From Streptomyces broussonetiae (GTDB taxonomy: Bacteria > Actinomycetota > Actinomycetes > Streptomycetales > Streptomycetaceae), in assembly GCF_009796285.1 (NCBI RefSeq), contig NZ_CP047020.1:7936001-8000000 (forward strand): 64,000 bases of DNA. Reading direction: 5' to 3'. This document shows positions 8,513 to 16,902 of the stretch, piece after piece (positions within the stretch are counted from its first letter, which is position 1; each line of letters opens with the position of its first letter). The position numbers and the translations under genes were made by a program. The notes beneath the pieces are model-generated. The model was not told the origin of the DNA, made no database searches, and saw nothing but the letters and a program-made list of their open reading frames with translations.

Positions 8513-9839
8513 GGGCGGTCCAGACGGGTCCGTCGGGGTAGGCGTACTCCTTGAGGGACTCCGGGTGCATCTGCGCGCTCAGCCCGGGAAGTTCCGGCGC
8601 CAGATAGTGACCGTCGGCGATGCGCACCGGGTCGGTGAAGTGCTCGTGGAGGTGGTCGACGTACTCGATGACCCGGTTCTCGGCCGTCCCGGAGACGGCG
8701 ACGTAGTCGAACATCGACAGGTGCTGCACCATCTCGCACAGACCGACACCGCCGGCGTGCGGGCACACCGGCACGCCGAACTTCGAGGCGAGCAGCAGGA
8801 TCGCGATGTTCTCGTTGACGCCGCCGACCCGTGCGCTGTCGATCTGCACGATGTCCACCGCGCCGGCCTGGAGGAGCTGCTTGAAGACGACCCGGTTGGC
8901 GATGTGCTCGCCGGTGGCGACCTTGATGGGGCCGACGGCCTTGCGGACGGCGGCGTGGCCGAGGATGTCGTCCGGGGAGGTGGGTTCCTCGATCCAGTAC
9001 GGCTGGTACGGCGCCAGGGCGCGCACCCAGTCGATCGCGTCCTGGACGTCCCATCTCTGGTTGGCGTCCACGGCGATACGGATGCCGGCGCCGACCGTCT
9101 CGCGGGCCACCTGCATGCGTCGTACGTCGTCCTCCAGCGACGCGCCGACCTTCAGCTTGATCTGGGTGAAGCCGGCGGCGACGGCCTCCCGGGCCAGGCG
9201 GGCCAGCTTCTCGTCGGAGTAGCCGAGCCAGCCGGGGGTGGTGGTGTAGGCGGGGTAGCCGCGCTCCAGCAGGCGGGCGGTGCGCTCCTGGCGGCCCGGT
9301 TCGGCACGGCACAGGATGTCCAGGGCGTCCTCTGGAGTGAGTGCGTCGCTGAGCCAGCGGAAGTCGACCTGCGCGACCAGTTCCTCGGGCGGCATCTCGC
9401 CGAGGAAGCGCCACACGGGCTTGCCCGCACGCTTGGCCGCGAGGTCCCAGGCGGCGTTGACCACCGCGCCGGTGGCCATGTGAATCGCCCCCTTCTCCGG
9501 TCCGAGCCAGCGCAGTTGAGGGTCGTGGACGAGGGAGCGGGAGAAGGCTCCGAGGTCGCCGCAGACCTCCTCGACGGACAGGCCCACCACATGGGGTGCG
9601 AGGGCCGCGATGGCGGCGGCCTGCACGTCGTTGCCGCGTCCGGTGGTGAAGGCCAGGGCGTGGCCCTCCAGCCCGTCGCCGGCGTCGGTACGCAGGATCA
9701 CGTAGGCGGCCGAGTAGTCGGGTTCGGGGTTCATCGCGTCCGACCCGTCCAGGTGCTCGGACGTCGGGAACCGCACGTCCAGGACGTCGAGGGCGGTGAT
9801 ACGGGCAGATGCCGATGGAGCGGACACGGCAGAGGACAT
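8505..9839 (-). CDS. fucD: L-fuconate dehydratase (enolase superfamily)
   Basis: A 444-residue mandelate-racemase-group enolase. It has the KxK base motif in TQIKLKVG, metal ligands in AVDANQRW, YWIEEPTSPDD and ATGEHIANRV, and the acid/base histidine in CPHAGGVGLCEMVQH. The N-terminal HLDGSDAMNPEPDYSAAYV is characteristic of L-fuconate dehydratases, which convert L-fuconate to 2-keto-3-deoxy-L-fuconate. The start ATG 9839 follows AGGAG. This is the strongest single indicator that the operon handles L-fucose or another sugar of L-galacto configuration. Confidence 0.92.
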   Translation of the reverse strand: MSSAVSAPSASARITALDVLDVRFPTSEHLDGSDAMNPEPDYSAAYVILRTDAGDGLEGHALAFTTGRGNDVQAAAIAALAPHVVGLSVEEVCGDLGAFSRSLVHDPQLRWLGPEKGAIHMATGAVVNAAWDLAAKRAGKPVWRFLGEMPPEELVAQVDFRWLSDALTPEDALDILCRAEPGRQERTARLLERGYPAYTTTPGWLGYSDEKLARLAREAVAAGFTQIKLKVGASLEDDVRRMQVARETVGAGIRIAVDANQRWDVQDAIDWVRALAPYQPYWIEEPTSPDDILGHAAVRKAVGPIKVATGEHIANRVVFKQLLQAGAVDIVQIDSARVGGVNENIAILLLASKFGVPVCPHAGGVGLCEMVQHLSMFDYVAVSGTAENRVIEYVDHLHEHFTDPVRIADGHYLAPELPGLSAQMHPESLKEYAYPDGPVWTARV

Positions 9840-9931
9840 GACGGCAACTCCTGTGAGAGCAGGTGGGAACACGGCCCCCTGCGACGGAAGGGCGAGCGGC
9901 GAGCGGTGTGCGGCGGCGACGGCCGCCCGGT

Positions 9932-10975
9932 TCACTCCTGCACCTTGCCGCCGGTGATACGCGAGATGGTCAGGGCGACCAGGATGATCAGGCCGTTGAG
10001 GGCACCGATCCACTGTGCGGGGACGCCCGCGAGCGTCAGCACGTTCTGGATCATGAACAGCAGCAGGATGCCGCTGAAGGCGCCGAACATGGTGCCCTTG
10101 CCGCCGTTGAGGCTGATTCCGCCGATGACGGCGGCGGCGAAGACGGTGAAGATGTAGCCGTTGCCCTGTGCGGAGGCGACCGAGGCGAGGCGGCCGGACA
10201 GCAGCAGCCCGGCGAGGGCGGCGAGCACGCTGCCGGTGACGATGACGATCCACAGCACCCGGTCGGTACGGATGCCGGCCGCCTTCGCAGCGTCGACGTT
10301 GCCGCCGATGGCGTACAGCGAGCGGCCGAAGCTGGTCCAGCCGAGGACGACGATGGCGACCGCGAACAGCACCAGGCAGATCCAGATCGACGCGGGCATC
10401 CCGAACCATTCGGCGGTGCCCGGGTACAGCATGGACGGTGGCAGCTGGAAGAAGGTCTGGCCGCCGGAGATGCCGGTGAGGACGCCCCGCAGCACGATCA
10501 GCATGCCGAGGGTGACGATGAAGCCGTTGAGACCGAAGCGGATGATCAGCAGGGCGTTGATCACTCCGACGAGCGCGCCCACGGCGAGGGTGACGGGGAT
10601 GGCCCAGGCGCCGGGGAGCAGGCCGAGACCGTGCCCGGCGCCGGCCGGCACCACCAGCCAGGCCGCGACGCCCGGTGCGAGCCCCATGGTGGACTCCAGC
10701 GACAGGTCCATCTTCTTGACGATCAGGATCATCGTCTGGGCGAGGACCAGCAGGGCCATCTCGGACATGGTCTGCAGGACGTTGATGAGGTTGTCCACCT
10801 GCAGGAAGACCGGGTTGACGATCTGGCCGACGATCGCGATGACCACGATGGCGGGCACGAGGGCGAGGTCGCGCAGCCGGGCCAGCGGTATCCGGCCGCC
10901 GAGCAGCGCGGTCCGCTTCGCCCGAGGCTCCGTGCCCTTGGCTGCGGCGGTGTCGGCGAGGACGGTTTCAGGCAT
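9932..10975 (-). CDS. Sugar ABC transporter permease (RbsC type)
   Basis: A 347-residue membrane protein with about nine to ten hydrophobic segments and the RbsC-family hallmarks IVTLGMLIVLRGVLTG and AAAVIGGISLNGGKGT. It forms the channel of a carbohydrate-uptake (CUT2) importer with the double ATPase encoded immediately upstream, which it overlaps by 8 bp. In context it imports the monosaccharide released by the divergent alpha-L-fucosidase. Confidence 0.9.
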   Translation of the reverse strand: MPETVLADTAAAKGTEPRAKRTALLGGRIPLARLRDLALVPAIVVIAIVGQIVNPVFLQVDNLINVLQTMSEMALLVLAQTMILIVKKMDLSLESTMGLAPGVAAWLVVPAGAGHGLGLLPGAWAIPVTLAVGALVGVINALLIIRFGLNGFIVTLGMLIVLRGVLTGISGGQTFFQLPPSMLYPGTAEWFGMPASIWICLVLFAVAIVVLGWTSFGRSLYAIGGNVDAAKAAGIRTDRVLWIVIVTGSVLAALAGLLLSGRLASVASAQGNGYIFTVFAAAVIGGISLNGGKGTMFGAFSGILLLFMIQNVLTLAGVPAQWIGALNGLIILVALTISRITGGKVQE

Positions 10976-12530
10976 CGAGGTCCACTCCTTCCATCGCGGC
11001 CACGAGTTCGTGGTCGTGCCAGCCGCGGGCGATCTCTGAGGTCACACGGCCCTGGAACATCACCAGGACCCGGTCGCACATGCGCAGGTCGTCGAGTTCG
11101 TCGGAGGCGATGAGCACTCCGGTGCCGGTCTGCGCGGTCTCCTCGACCTTTCCGAGGAGGAACTCCTTGGAGCGCACGTCCACGCCCGCGGTCGGATTGA
11201 TCAGAACCAGCAGCCGGGGGTCGTCGGCGAGGGCGCGGGCCATGACGACCTTCTGCTGGTTGCCGCCGGAGAGGGCGGAGACGGGCAGGTCGGGGCCGGG
11301 TGTCTTGATCGCCAGGTGCTCGATCATCCCCTCGGCGAGCCGGTCGCGTCGGCTGCGGCTGAGGAATCCGTTCCTGCCGAGCCTGCGGGGAACGGACAGT
11401 GTGGCGTTGTCCGCGATCGACATGTCCGGCACGAAGCCCTGGTGGTGCCGGTCCTGCGGGACGAACCCGGCGCCGGCGGCGAGCGCGGCGGGCACGCTGC
11501 CGGGACGTGGACGGTTGCCGGCGATCTCCACCTCGCCGCTGTCTGCGGCCCGCAGTCCCACGACGGTCTCGGCCACTTCGGTGCGTCCGCTGCCCGCGGC
11601 CCCCGCGAGCCCGACGATCTCCCCGGCGCCGACCTGGAAGGTGATGTCGCCGTAGGTCTCGCCGCCCAGACCCCGGACGCTGAGCGCGGCCGGGGCGCCG
11701 GCGTCGAGGGTGCTCGCCCGCTCCTCGCGCCGGTCGGCCGCCGCCTCACCGGTCATGGCGGCGACGAGTTCGGTGCGGGGCAGTTCGGCCACCGGGGCGG
11801 TCAGGATGTGGCGGGCGTCCCGGAACACCGTCACCATGTCGCAGATCTCGTAGATCTCCTGCAGGTGGTGGCTGATGAACAGGAAGGTCACGCCCTGCCG
11901 TTGCAGGTCGCGGATGCGGTCGAAGAGGCGGTTGATCGCCGCGGCGTCGAGCTGGGCGGTCGGCTCGTCGAGGATGATGAACCGGGCACCGAAGGACAGG
12001 GCCCGGGCGATCTCCACGAACTGTCGTTGCTCCACGCTGAGATCGGCGGCGGGCGTCTGCGGGTCGACGTCCACGGACCAGGTCGACAGCAGGTCCTGTG
12101 CGCGGCGGCGTACGCCCTGCCAGCTGATGAGCCTGTGGCGGCCGTGGTCGTGCCGGTTCAGGAAGAGGTTCTCGGCGACGGTCAGCGTGGGGATGATCGT
12201 CGACTTCTGGTAGACGCAGGCCACACGCCGGCGCCAGGCGTCGCGGTCCGTGAGCCGTGGCGCCGGGCTGCCGCCGAAGGTCACCGTTCCCTCGTCCGGG
12301 GCCTGCAGGCCGGTGAGGACGGAGACCAGGGTCGACTTGCCGGCGCCGTTGCGGCCGACGAGCGCGTGCGTCTCGCCGGGCCTGATGGTGATCCGGGTGC
12401 CGTTCAGGGCCACCGTAGGACCGAATCGTTTGACCACGCCCGTCGCCTCGACGACGGGCGGATCTGCCGGGACCCGTCCGTCGTCCGTCGGGGCGGGTGC
12501 GGGGCGGACTGCTCGTTCCCCGTCGCTCAT
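10968..12530 (-). CDS. Sugar ABC transporter ATP-binding protein, two domains (RbsA type)
   Basis: A 520-residue tandem ATPase. Domain 1 (about 25-255) has Walker A GRNGAGKST, signature LSVEQRQFVEIARALS and Walker B FIILDEPTAQLD. Domain 2 (about 275-510) has a degenerate Walker A GAAGSGRTEVAE (Lys replaced by Arg), signature LSGGNQQKVVMARAL and an altered Walker B LVLINPTAGVD (Asp-Glu replaced by Ile-Asn). CUT2 ATPases commonly have one weak site; losing the catalytic Glu as well implies only site 1 hydrolyses ATP. It energises the adjacent permease. Confidence 0.9.
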   Translation of the reverse strand: MSDGERAVRPAPAPTDDGRVPADPPVVEATGVVKRFGPTVALNGTRITIRPGETHALVGRNGAGKSTLVSVLTGLQAPDEGTVTFGGSPAPRLTDRDAWRRRVACVYQKSTIIPTLTVAENLFLNRHDHGRHRLISWQGVRRRAQDLLSTWSVDVDPQTPAADLSVEQRQFVEIARALSFGARFIILDEPTAQLDAAAINRLFDRIRDLQRQGVTFLFISHHLQEIYEICDMVTVFRDARHILTAPVAELPRTELVAAMTGEAAADRREERASTLDAGAPAALSVRGLGGETYGDITFQVGAGEIVGLAGAAGSGRTEVAETVVGLRAADSGEVEIAGNRPRPGSVPAALAAGAGFVPQDRHHQGFVPDMSIADNATLSVPRRLGRNGFLSRSRRDRLAEGMIEHLAIKTPGPDLPVSALSGGNQQKVVMARALADDPRLLVLINPTAGVDVRSKEFLLGKVEETAQTGTGVLIASDELDDLRMCDRVLVMFQGRVTSEIARGWHDHELVAAMEGVDLDA

Positions 12531-12576
12531 CTCAACCGCCTTGGTGGTGTTCGCCGTTGGTCTTCGGGACGTGGTG

Positions 12577-13638
12577 TCAGCCGAGGTTGCCCCACAGCGA
12601 CTTGTCGTCGCTCTTGACGCTGGGCACGCCGCCGTAGGTGGCGCCGTCGGCGGTGACGAGCGGAGCCGAGAGCTGGTCCTCGAGCAGCCCGTCGCGGACC
12701 TTGACGATGGTGCTGTCGTGGTCGGTCCTGCCGGGCTGGAACGTCTTCCCGTCGATCGCGGCCTTCAGGTAGTACAGGGCGTACTTGGCGTAGAGGTCGG
12801 CCGGCTGGGAGACCGTGGCGTCGATCTGCCCGGCGGCGATGTCCTTCAGCTCCTCCGGGATGCCGTCGTTGGAGACGACGAACACGTGCTTCTTGTCCTT
12901 CGGGCCGGCCAACAGCCCCTTCTGCTTGAGCACCTGGAGCGTCCCGGACAGTGCGAAGCTGGACTGCATGTAGACGCCCTTGATGTCCGGGTTGGCGGTC
13001 AGGTCCGTCTGCAGCTTCTGCGCGGCGACCGCACCGTCCCAGTTCGTGGCCTCGCCGAACACCTTGATGCCCGGGTAGTTCGCCTTCATGCACGCGTTGA
13101 ACGCCTCGGTGCGGTCACGGCCGTTGATCGAGGAGAGGTCGCCCTGGAGCATGACGACCTTGCCCTTGCCCCCGAGCTTGATGCCGAGGTACTTGCACGC
13201 CTTCTCGCCGTACGCGCGGTTGTCGGCGCGGACGACCATGAAGACCTTGCCGGTGTCGGGACGGGTGTCGACCGTGACGACCGGGATCTTCTTGGCCTCC
13301 AGCTGCGCCAGGGTGGGGGCGATGGCGGCGGTGTCCTGCGGGGCCATCGCTATTCCCTTGACGCCCTGACTGATGAACGTCTGTGCGTTGGAGGTGAGTT
13401 TGGCGACGTCGTTCTGCGAGTTGGTGGTCTTGAACGAGAGGCCGAGCTGCTTGGCGTACTCCGGTGTGTACTTGATGTACGAGTTCCAGAAGTCGGTGTC
13501 GGAACGCGGGTAGTCGACGCCGACCAGCGGCGCGTCGCTCGATGCGGACGCGGTGCCCGAGCCGCTGCTGCAGGCGCTGAGCAGAGCCAGGGCGGACAGG
13601 GCCGAGGCGGTGGAGCAGAGAGCAGTTCTGAGTCTCAT
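12577..13638 (-). CDS. Sugar-binding lipoprotein (RbsB type)
   Basis: A 353-residue periplasmic-binding-protein-like lipoprotein. The signal peptide ends with lipobox LLSAC (Cys about residue 22), followed by a Ser/Gly linker and a two-lobed type I binding fold (GIAMAPQDTAAIAP, VVSNDGIPEE). ATG 13638 is used because GAGGAAG lies upstream; a longer reading frame runs into the promoter. It is the first gene of the operon and sets substrate specificity for the importer. Confidence 0.9.
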   Translation of the reverse strand: MRLRTALCSTASALSALALLSACSSGSGTASASSDAPLVGVDYPRSDTDFWNSYIKYTPEYAKQLGLSFKTTNSQNDVAKLTSNAQTFISQGVKGIAMAPQDTAAIAPTLAQLEAKKIPVVTVDTRPDTGKVFMVVRADNRAYGEKACKYLGIKLGGKGKVVMLQGDLSSINGRDRTEAFNACMKANYPGIKVFGEATNWDGAVAAQKLQTDLTANPDIKGVYMQSSFALSGTLQVLKQKGLLAGPKDKKHVFVVSNDGIPEELKDIAAGQIDATVSQPADLYAKYALYYLKAAIDGKTFQPGRTDHDSTIVKVRDGLLEDQLSAPLVTADGATYGGVPSVKSDDKSLWGNLG

Positions 13639-13723
13639 CGATACTTCCTCGCGCTGGTCCCGGAGCGGGAGAGGGTGTGCAGGGCGACGACTGCGGGCCG
13701 CCACATCGGAGAGATGGGATGTA

Positions 13724-13753
13724 TGTATAGGCGGCGACCGAGGGCCCTGTCTA
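13724..13753 (-). promoter_or_regulatory. Promoter of the fucose operon
   Basis: Read on the reverse strand, TAGACA (13753-13748) and TATACA (13729-13724) are separated by 18 bp, a good vegetative-type promoter. The start point would fall near 13717, giving a leader of about 80 nt before the binding-protein ATG. Confidence 0.6.
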
Positions 13754-13757
13754 GGTC

Positions 13758-13777
13758 TTGGCAGAATCCACTGCAAA
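13758..13777. promoter_or_regulatory. Inverted repeat next to the operon promoter
   Basis: TTGGCAG and CTGCAAA form 7-bp arms (one mismatch) around a 6-bp spacer, ending 5 bp upstream of the -35 box. It is a candidate operator for the operon's own GntR/FCD protein or another regulator. The position fits activation or upstream repression. Confidence 0.4.
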
Positions 13778-13832
13778 CCAGGGGGACTTGGAGCAGCCTG
13801 CGATGGCTCGGGGGTCGAATCGATCCCATCAA

Positions 13833-13853
13833 TGATGCGTATTTGTGATGCGT
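13833..13853. promoter_or_regulatory. Tandem TGATGCGT repeats in the divergent region
   Basis: TGATGCGT occurs twice, at 13833-13840 and 13846-13853, a 13-bp period. A related CGATGCG lies on the opposite strand near 13905. Short, near-helical repeats like this between two divergent sugar genes suggest regulator half-sites. No protein can be assigned. Confidence 0.35.
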
Positions 13854-14008
13854 CGGCGGCTTGTCCTCGGGCTTTCCGTGTGGCGGTGCGCCCTTCGCAC
13901 ATCGCATCGCGCAAACATGCCATGTCTGACGATTAATAAACGGGACATAACTGTCTAACTCCGTATGAACCTTTGAGTTAAGAGCTTGCTTTCATCCCTG
14001 CACGCCCG

Positions 14009-14037
14009 TTGACATCCGCGCGTCACATGGTCGAACT
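14009..14037 (+). promoter_or_regulatory. Candidate promoter of the alpha-L-fucosidase gene
   Basis: A consensus -35 TTGACA at 14009-14014 is followed 17 bp later by CGAACT, a weak -10. Transcription would start near 14044. This would exclude the upstream ATG at 14040 and support ATG 14112 as the start. Confidence 0.4.
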
Positions 14038-14111
14038 TCATGCGTAACGTGCGGCGCTCCAGAGCCGTGGGCGTCGTGTCTCCCCTTGTCCCCCACCTCA
14101 GGGATGTCCTC

Positions 14112-16343
14112 ATGCCGAACTCGTTCAACAGACGCCAGTTCCTGGCCGCCGCCACATGTGCAGCGGCGGCGACCGTCGCCGGCGGCAGCCTCGGGTCCGG
14201 CGTCGCACAGGCGGCACCGAGCACCTACACACCGTCGTGGCCCTCGCTCGACCAGCACCCGCCCGCCCCCGAGTGGTTCCAGGACGCCAAGTTCGGCATC
14301 TACTTCCACTGGGGCGTCTTCAGCGTTCCGGCCTATGGGAACGAGTGGTATCCGCGCAGGATGTACATCAGCGGAGACTCGGTCAACCAGCACCACATCG
14401 CGACCTACGGCGACCCGTCCGTGTGGCCGTACCACAACTTCATCAACGGGGCGAAGGACCTGGCGGGCAACTTCGTGCAGTTCGCACCGAGGCTGAAGTC
14501 GGCGGGCGGCAACTTCGACCCCGACGAGTGGGCGCAGCTGTTCGTCGACGCGGGCGCGAGGTTCGCCGGGCCGGTCGCCGAACACCATGACGGCTTCTCC
14601 ATGTGGAACAGCCGGGTCAACGAGTGGAACTCGGTCGCCAAGGGACCGAAGCTCAACCTGCTCCAGCTGTTCACCGACTCCATCCGCGCCAAGGGGCTGA
14701 AGCTCCTGGTGGCCATGCACCACGCGTACAACTTCAACGGCTACTACGACCACGTGCCGACGCAGTCCGACCCGAGCCTGCAGAAGCTGTACGGGCAACT
14801 GGGCACCACGGCGGAGAACCAGCTGTGGTACGACAAGCTCAAGGAGGTCATCGACCTCGCCCGGCCCGACATCCTCTGGGAGGACTTCGACCTGTCCAAG
14901 GTCGACGAGGGCCAGCGGCTGAACTTCCTGTCGTACTACTACAACCAGGCGAACACCTGGGGTCGCGAAGTCGTCGCCACCTACAAGGACGGCTTCGACA
15001 GCCACGGCGAGGTCTTCGACTACGAGCGCGGCGGCCCCGCCGACATCACCGCCCCCTACTGGCTCACCGACGACAGCATCTCCAGCTCCAGCTGGTGCTA
15101 CACGAACGGCATCGGCTACTACAGCACCCAGCAGATGCTGCACTCACTGATCGACCGGGTCAGCAAGAACGGCAACATGCTGCTCAACATCGCTCCGATG
15201 GCGGACGGCACCATCCCCCAGGCACAGCAGGACATCCTCCTCGGCATCGGCGACTACCTGAAGCGCTTCGGTGAGTCGGTGTACTCCACCCGGGCCTGGA
15301 CCGCATACGGCGAAGGTCCCACGCAGATGGGCGGCGGCGCCTTCACCACCCCGCAAGCAGGCACCCCGCAGGACATCCGCTTCACCCGGAACAAGAACGA
15401 CGCCGTCCTGTACGCCACGGTCCTCGGCTGGCCGGGCAGCACACTGACGATATCGACGCTCAACTCGGCCCGGATCGACGTCAGCTCCCTGACCTCGGTG
15501 CAGCTCCTGAACTCCACCGCCGGCACGTACACGAACCTGCCCACCCCAACGCAGGACTCGACCGGGCTGCACGTGACCCTGCCGTCGTCGGCGCCGTTCT
15601 CCGCCCTCGCCTACGTCGTGAAGCTGACCTTCTCCGGCCGGATACCCACCCTGCAGCCACTGGCCGGGGCCGTGGCCTACCAGGACGTCAACTACTCCGG
15701 TGGCTACGCCGTGCTCCCCATCGGCTCCTACACGGCTGACCAGTTGACGCTCGCCGGACTGCCCAGTCCCAGCCTGTCCTCCCTGAAGCTGGCCCCCGGC
15801 TACCAGATCATCGGCTACCCCGGTGACAACTTCACCGGCACCGCCTGGACCTTCACCTCCGACAACGCCGACCTGCGCAACACCGGCAACAACGACGCCG
15901 TCGTGTCGATGAAGGTGCAGTTCAACCCCTCGGCCCTGCTCAGGATCACCAACGTCACCGACGGGCTGGTGCTGGACAGCGGCGGCAACGTCCCCAGCGG
16001 CTCCAACCTCAAGCAGTGGACCTGGGACGGCAGCACCAACCTGCAGTGGCAGGCCGTCGAGCTCGGCAACGGCTACTACAAGCTGGTCAACCGCACCAAC
16101 GGCATGGTCGCCGACGGATGGGGCGCCACCACGAACGGCTCCGCCGCCCAGCAGGCTCCCTGGAACGGCGGCACCAACCAGCAGTGGCAGATCACGCCCC
16201 GCGGTGGCGCCAGGTACTGGATCGTCAACCGCACCACCGGCCTCGTCCTCGACGGCGGCGGCAACGTGCCCTCGGGCTCCGTGACCAAGCAGTGGTCCGG
16301 GAACAGCAGTCCCAACATGGAGTGGACCTTCACGGCGGTGTGA
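14112..16343 (+). CDS. Secreted GH29 alpha-L-fucosidase with crystallin-like and ricin-type domains
   Basis: A 743-residue exported glycosidase. ATG 14112 gives a Tat signal peptide (NRRQFLAAA, cleavage near AQAA). Residues about 40-385 are a GH29 TIM barrel (GIYFHWGVFSVPAYGNEWY, AEHHDGFSMW, PDILWEDFD with the probable nucleophile Asp, NGNMLLNIAP). About 515-605 resembles a beta/gamma-crystallin repeat pair (YQDVNYSGGY, YPGDNFTGTAW). About 609-743 is a ricin-type beta-trefoil with NLQWQ, NQQWQ and NMEWTF repeats. It removes terminal L-fucose outside the cell; the last two domains probably bind glycan. It is divergent from the fucose uptake and catabolism operon. Confidence 0.92.
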   Translation: MPNSFNRRQFLAAATCAAAATVAGGSLGSGVAQAAPSTYTPSWPSLDQHPPAPEWFQDAKFGIYFHWGVFSVPAYGNEWYPRRMYISGDSVNQHHIATYGDPSVWPYHNFINGAKDLAGNFVQFAPRLKSAGGNFDPDEWAQLFVDAGARFAGPVAEHHDGFSMWNSRVNEWNSVAKGPKLNLLQLFTDSIRAKGLKLLVAMHHAYNFNGYYDHVPTQSDPSLQKLYGQLGTTAENQLWYDKLKEVIDLARPDILWEDFDLSKVDEGQRLNFLSYYYNQANTWGREVVATYKDGFDSHGEVFDYERGGPADITAPYWLTDDSISSSSWCYTNGIGYYSTQQMLHSLIDRVSKNGNMLLNIAPMADGTIPQAQQDILLGIGDYLKRFGESVYSTRAWTAYGEGPTQMGGGAFTTPQAGTPQDIRFTRNKNDAVLYATVLGWPGSTLTISTLNSARIDVSSLTSVQLLNSTAGTYTNLPTPTQDSTGLHVTLPSSAPFSALAYVVKLTFSGRIPTLQPLAGAVAYQDVNYSGGYAVLPIGSYTADQLTLAGLPSPSLSSLKLAPGYQIIGYPGDNFTGTAWTFTSDNADLRNTGNNDAVVSMKVQFNPSALLRITNVTDGLVLDSGGNVPSGSNLKQWTWDGSTNLQWQAVELGNGYYKLVNRTNGMVADGWGATTNGSAAQQAPWNGGTNQQWQITPRGGARYWIVNRTTGLVLDGGGNVPSGSVTKQWSGNSSPNMEWTFTAV

Positions 16344-16529
16344 CTCCAGCACAGGCATGACGAGCGGCTGCCGCGGGCGCGCTCGAGGGGGCAGCTGCCC
16401 CACTGGATTGGCCCCCGGCGGCCTCTCACCGCCGTTCGCCTGCACGGACCTTGCCGCGCCGACCGGTCCGCCGCGGACTCGGTCGGGGCGCGACTTGATG
16501 ATCCGCACCGATGAACACGGGAGTTCCTG

Positions 16530-16673
16530 TTGCCTGCGCTGTCCACTTTTCGCCGAATGCGCCAGGGGTTGGCGGCCTCCTTGGCCACGCTGGCGTTCGC
16601 CCTCGCCGGTCTGGTGGCCTCCACCGGCGCCTCGCGCGCCGCCACGCAGGACAACGAGGGACGAACAACCTGA
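16530..16673 (+). pseudogene. Signal-peptide remnant of a secreted protein
   Basis: From TTG 16530 (GGGAG upstream) or ATG 16557 the frame encodes a typical Sec signal peptide, MRQGLAASLATLAFALAGLV then ASTGASRAATQD, and stops after only a few mature residues. No secreted-enzyme sequence continues in any frame. This looks like the 5' stump of a deleted extracellular protein rather than a working gene, though a tiny secreted peptide cannot be excluded. Confidence 0.4.
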
Positions 16674-16687
16674 TGACGTACGCCGTC

Positions 16688-16720
16688 GTGCCGATCCTGC
16701 CCGCTGGCCGGGATCGGCAC
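16688..16720 (+). terminator. Hairpin downstream of the fucosidase region
   Basis: A perfect 10-bp inverted repeat, GTGCCGATCC and GGATCGGCAC, with a 13-base loop. It lies 345 bp past the fucosidase stop and just after the signal-peptide stump. It can serve as a terminator for rightward transcription or belong to the vanished gene. Confidence 0.45.
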
Positions 16721-16902
16721 AGCCGGCTCCCCGGTGAACCAGGCGGGTGGCTCCAGCGGCCCTGCGCGACAGCCCCGGGGACTGCCGCCGCTCTCCTCGT
16801 CGCGTGTGAGGGCCGGGAAGCCCCGTCATCCGTCCGAGCTGTTGGTGGCTTCCGTTCTGAGGGCCGATGCCGTCGGCGACGGCCACCCTGTCGCGCCGTG
16901 TG

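Noticed and set aside
7671..10157. Long plus-strand open frame of 828 codons across the fucose operon
   Set aside because: It lies antisense to the mutually overlapping lactonase, dehydratase and permease genes, has no family motifs and follows the third-position GC bias of the opposite strand.
14040..14111. Upstream ATG 14040 as the fucosidase start
   Set aside because: It would place 24 residues before the Tat signal and lies at or before the predicted transcription start; ATG 14112 gives a standard signal peptide.
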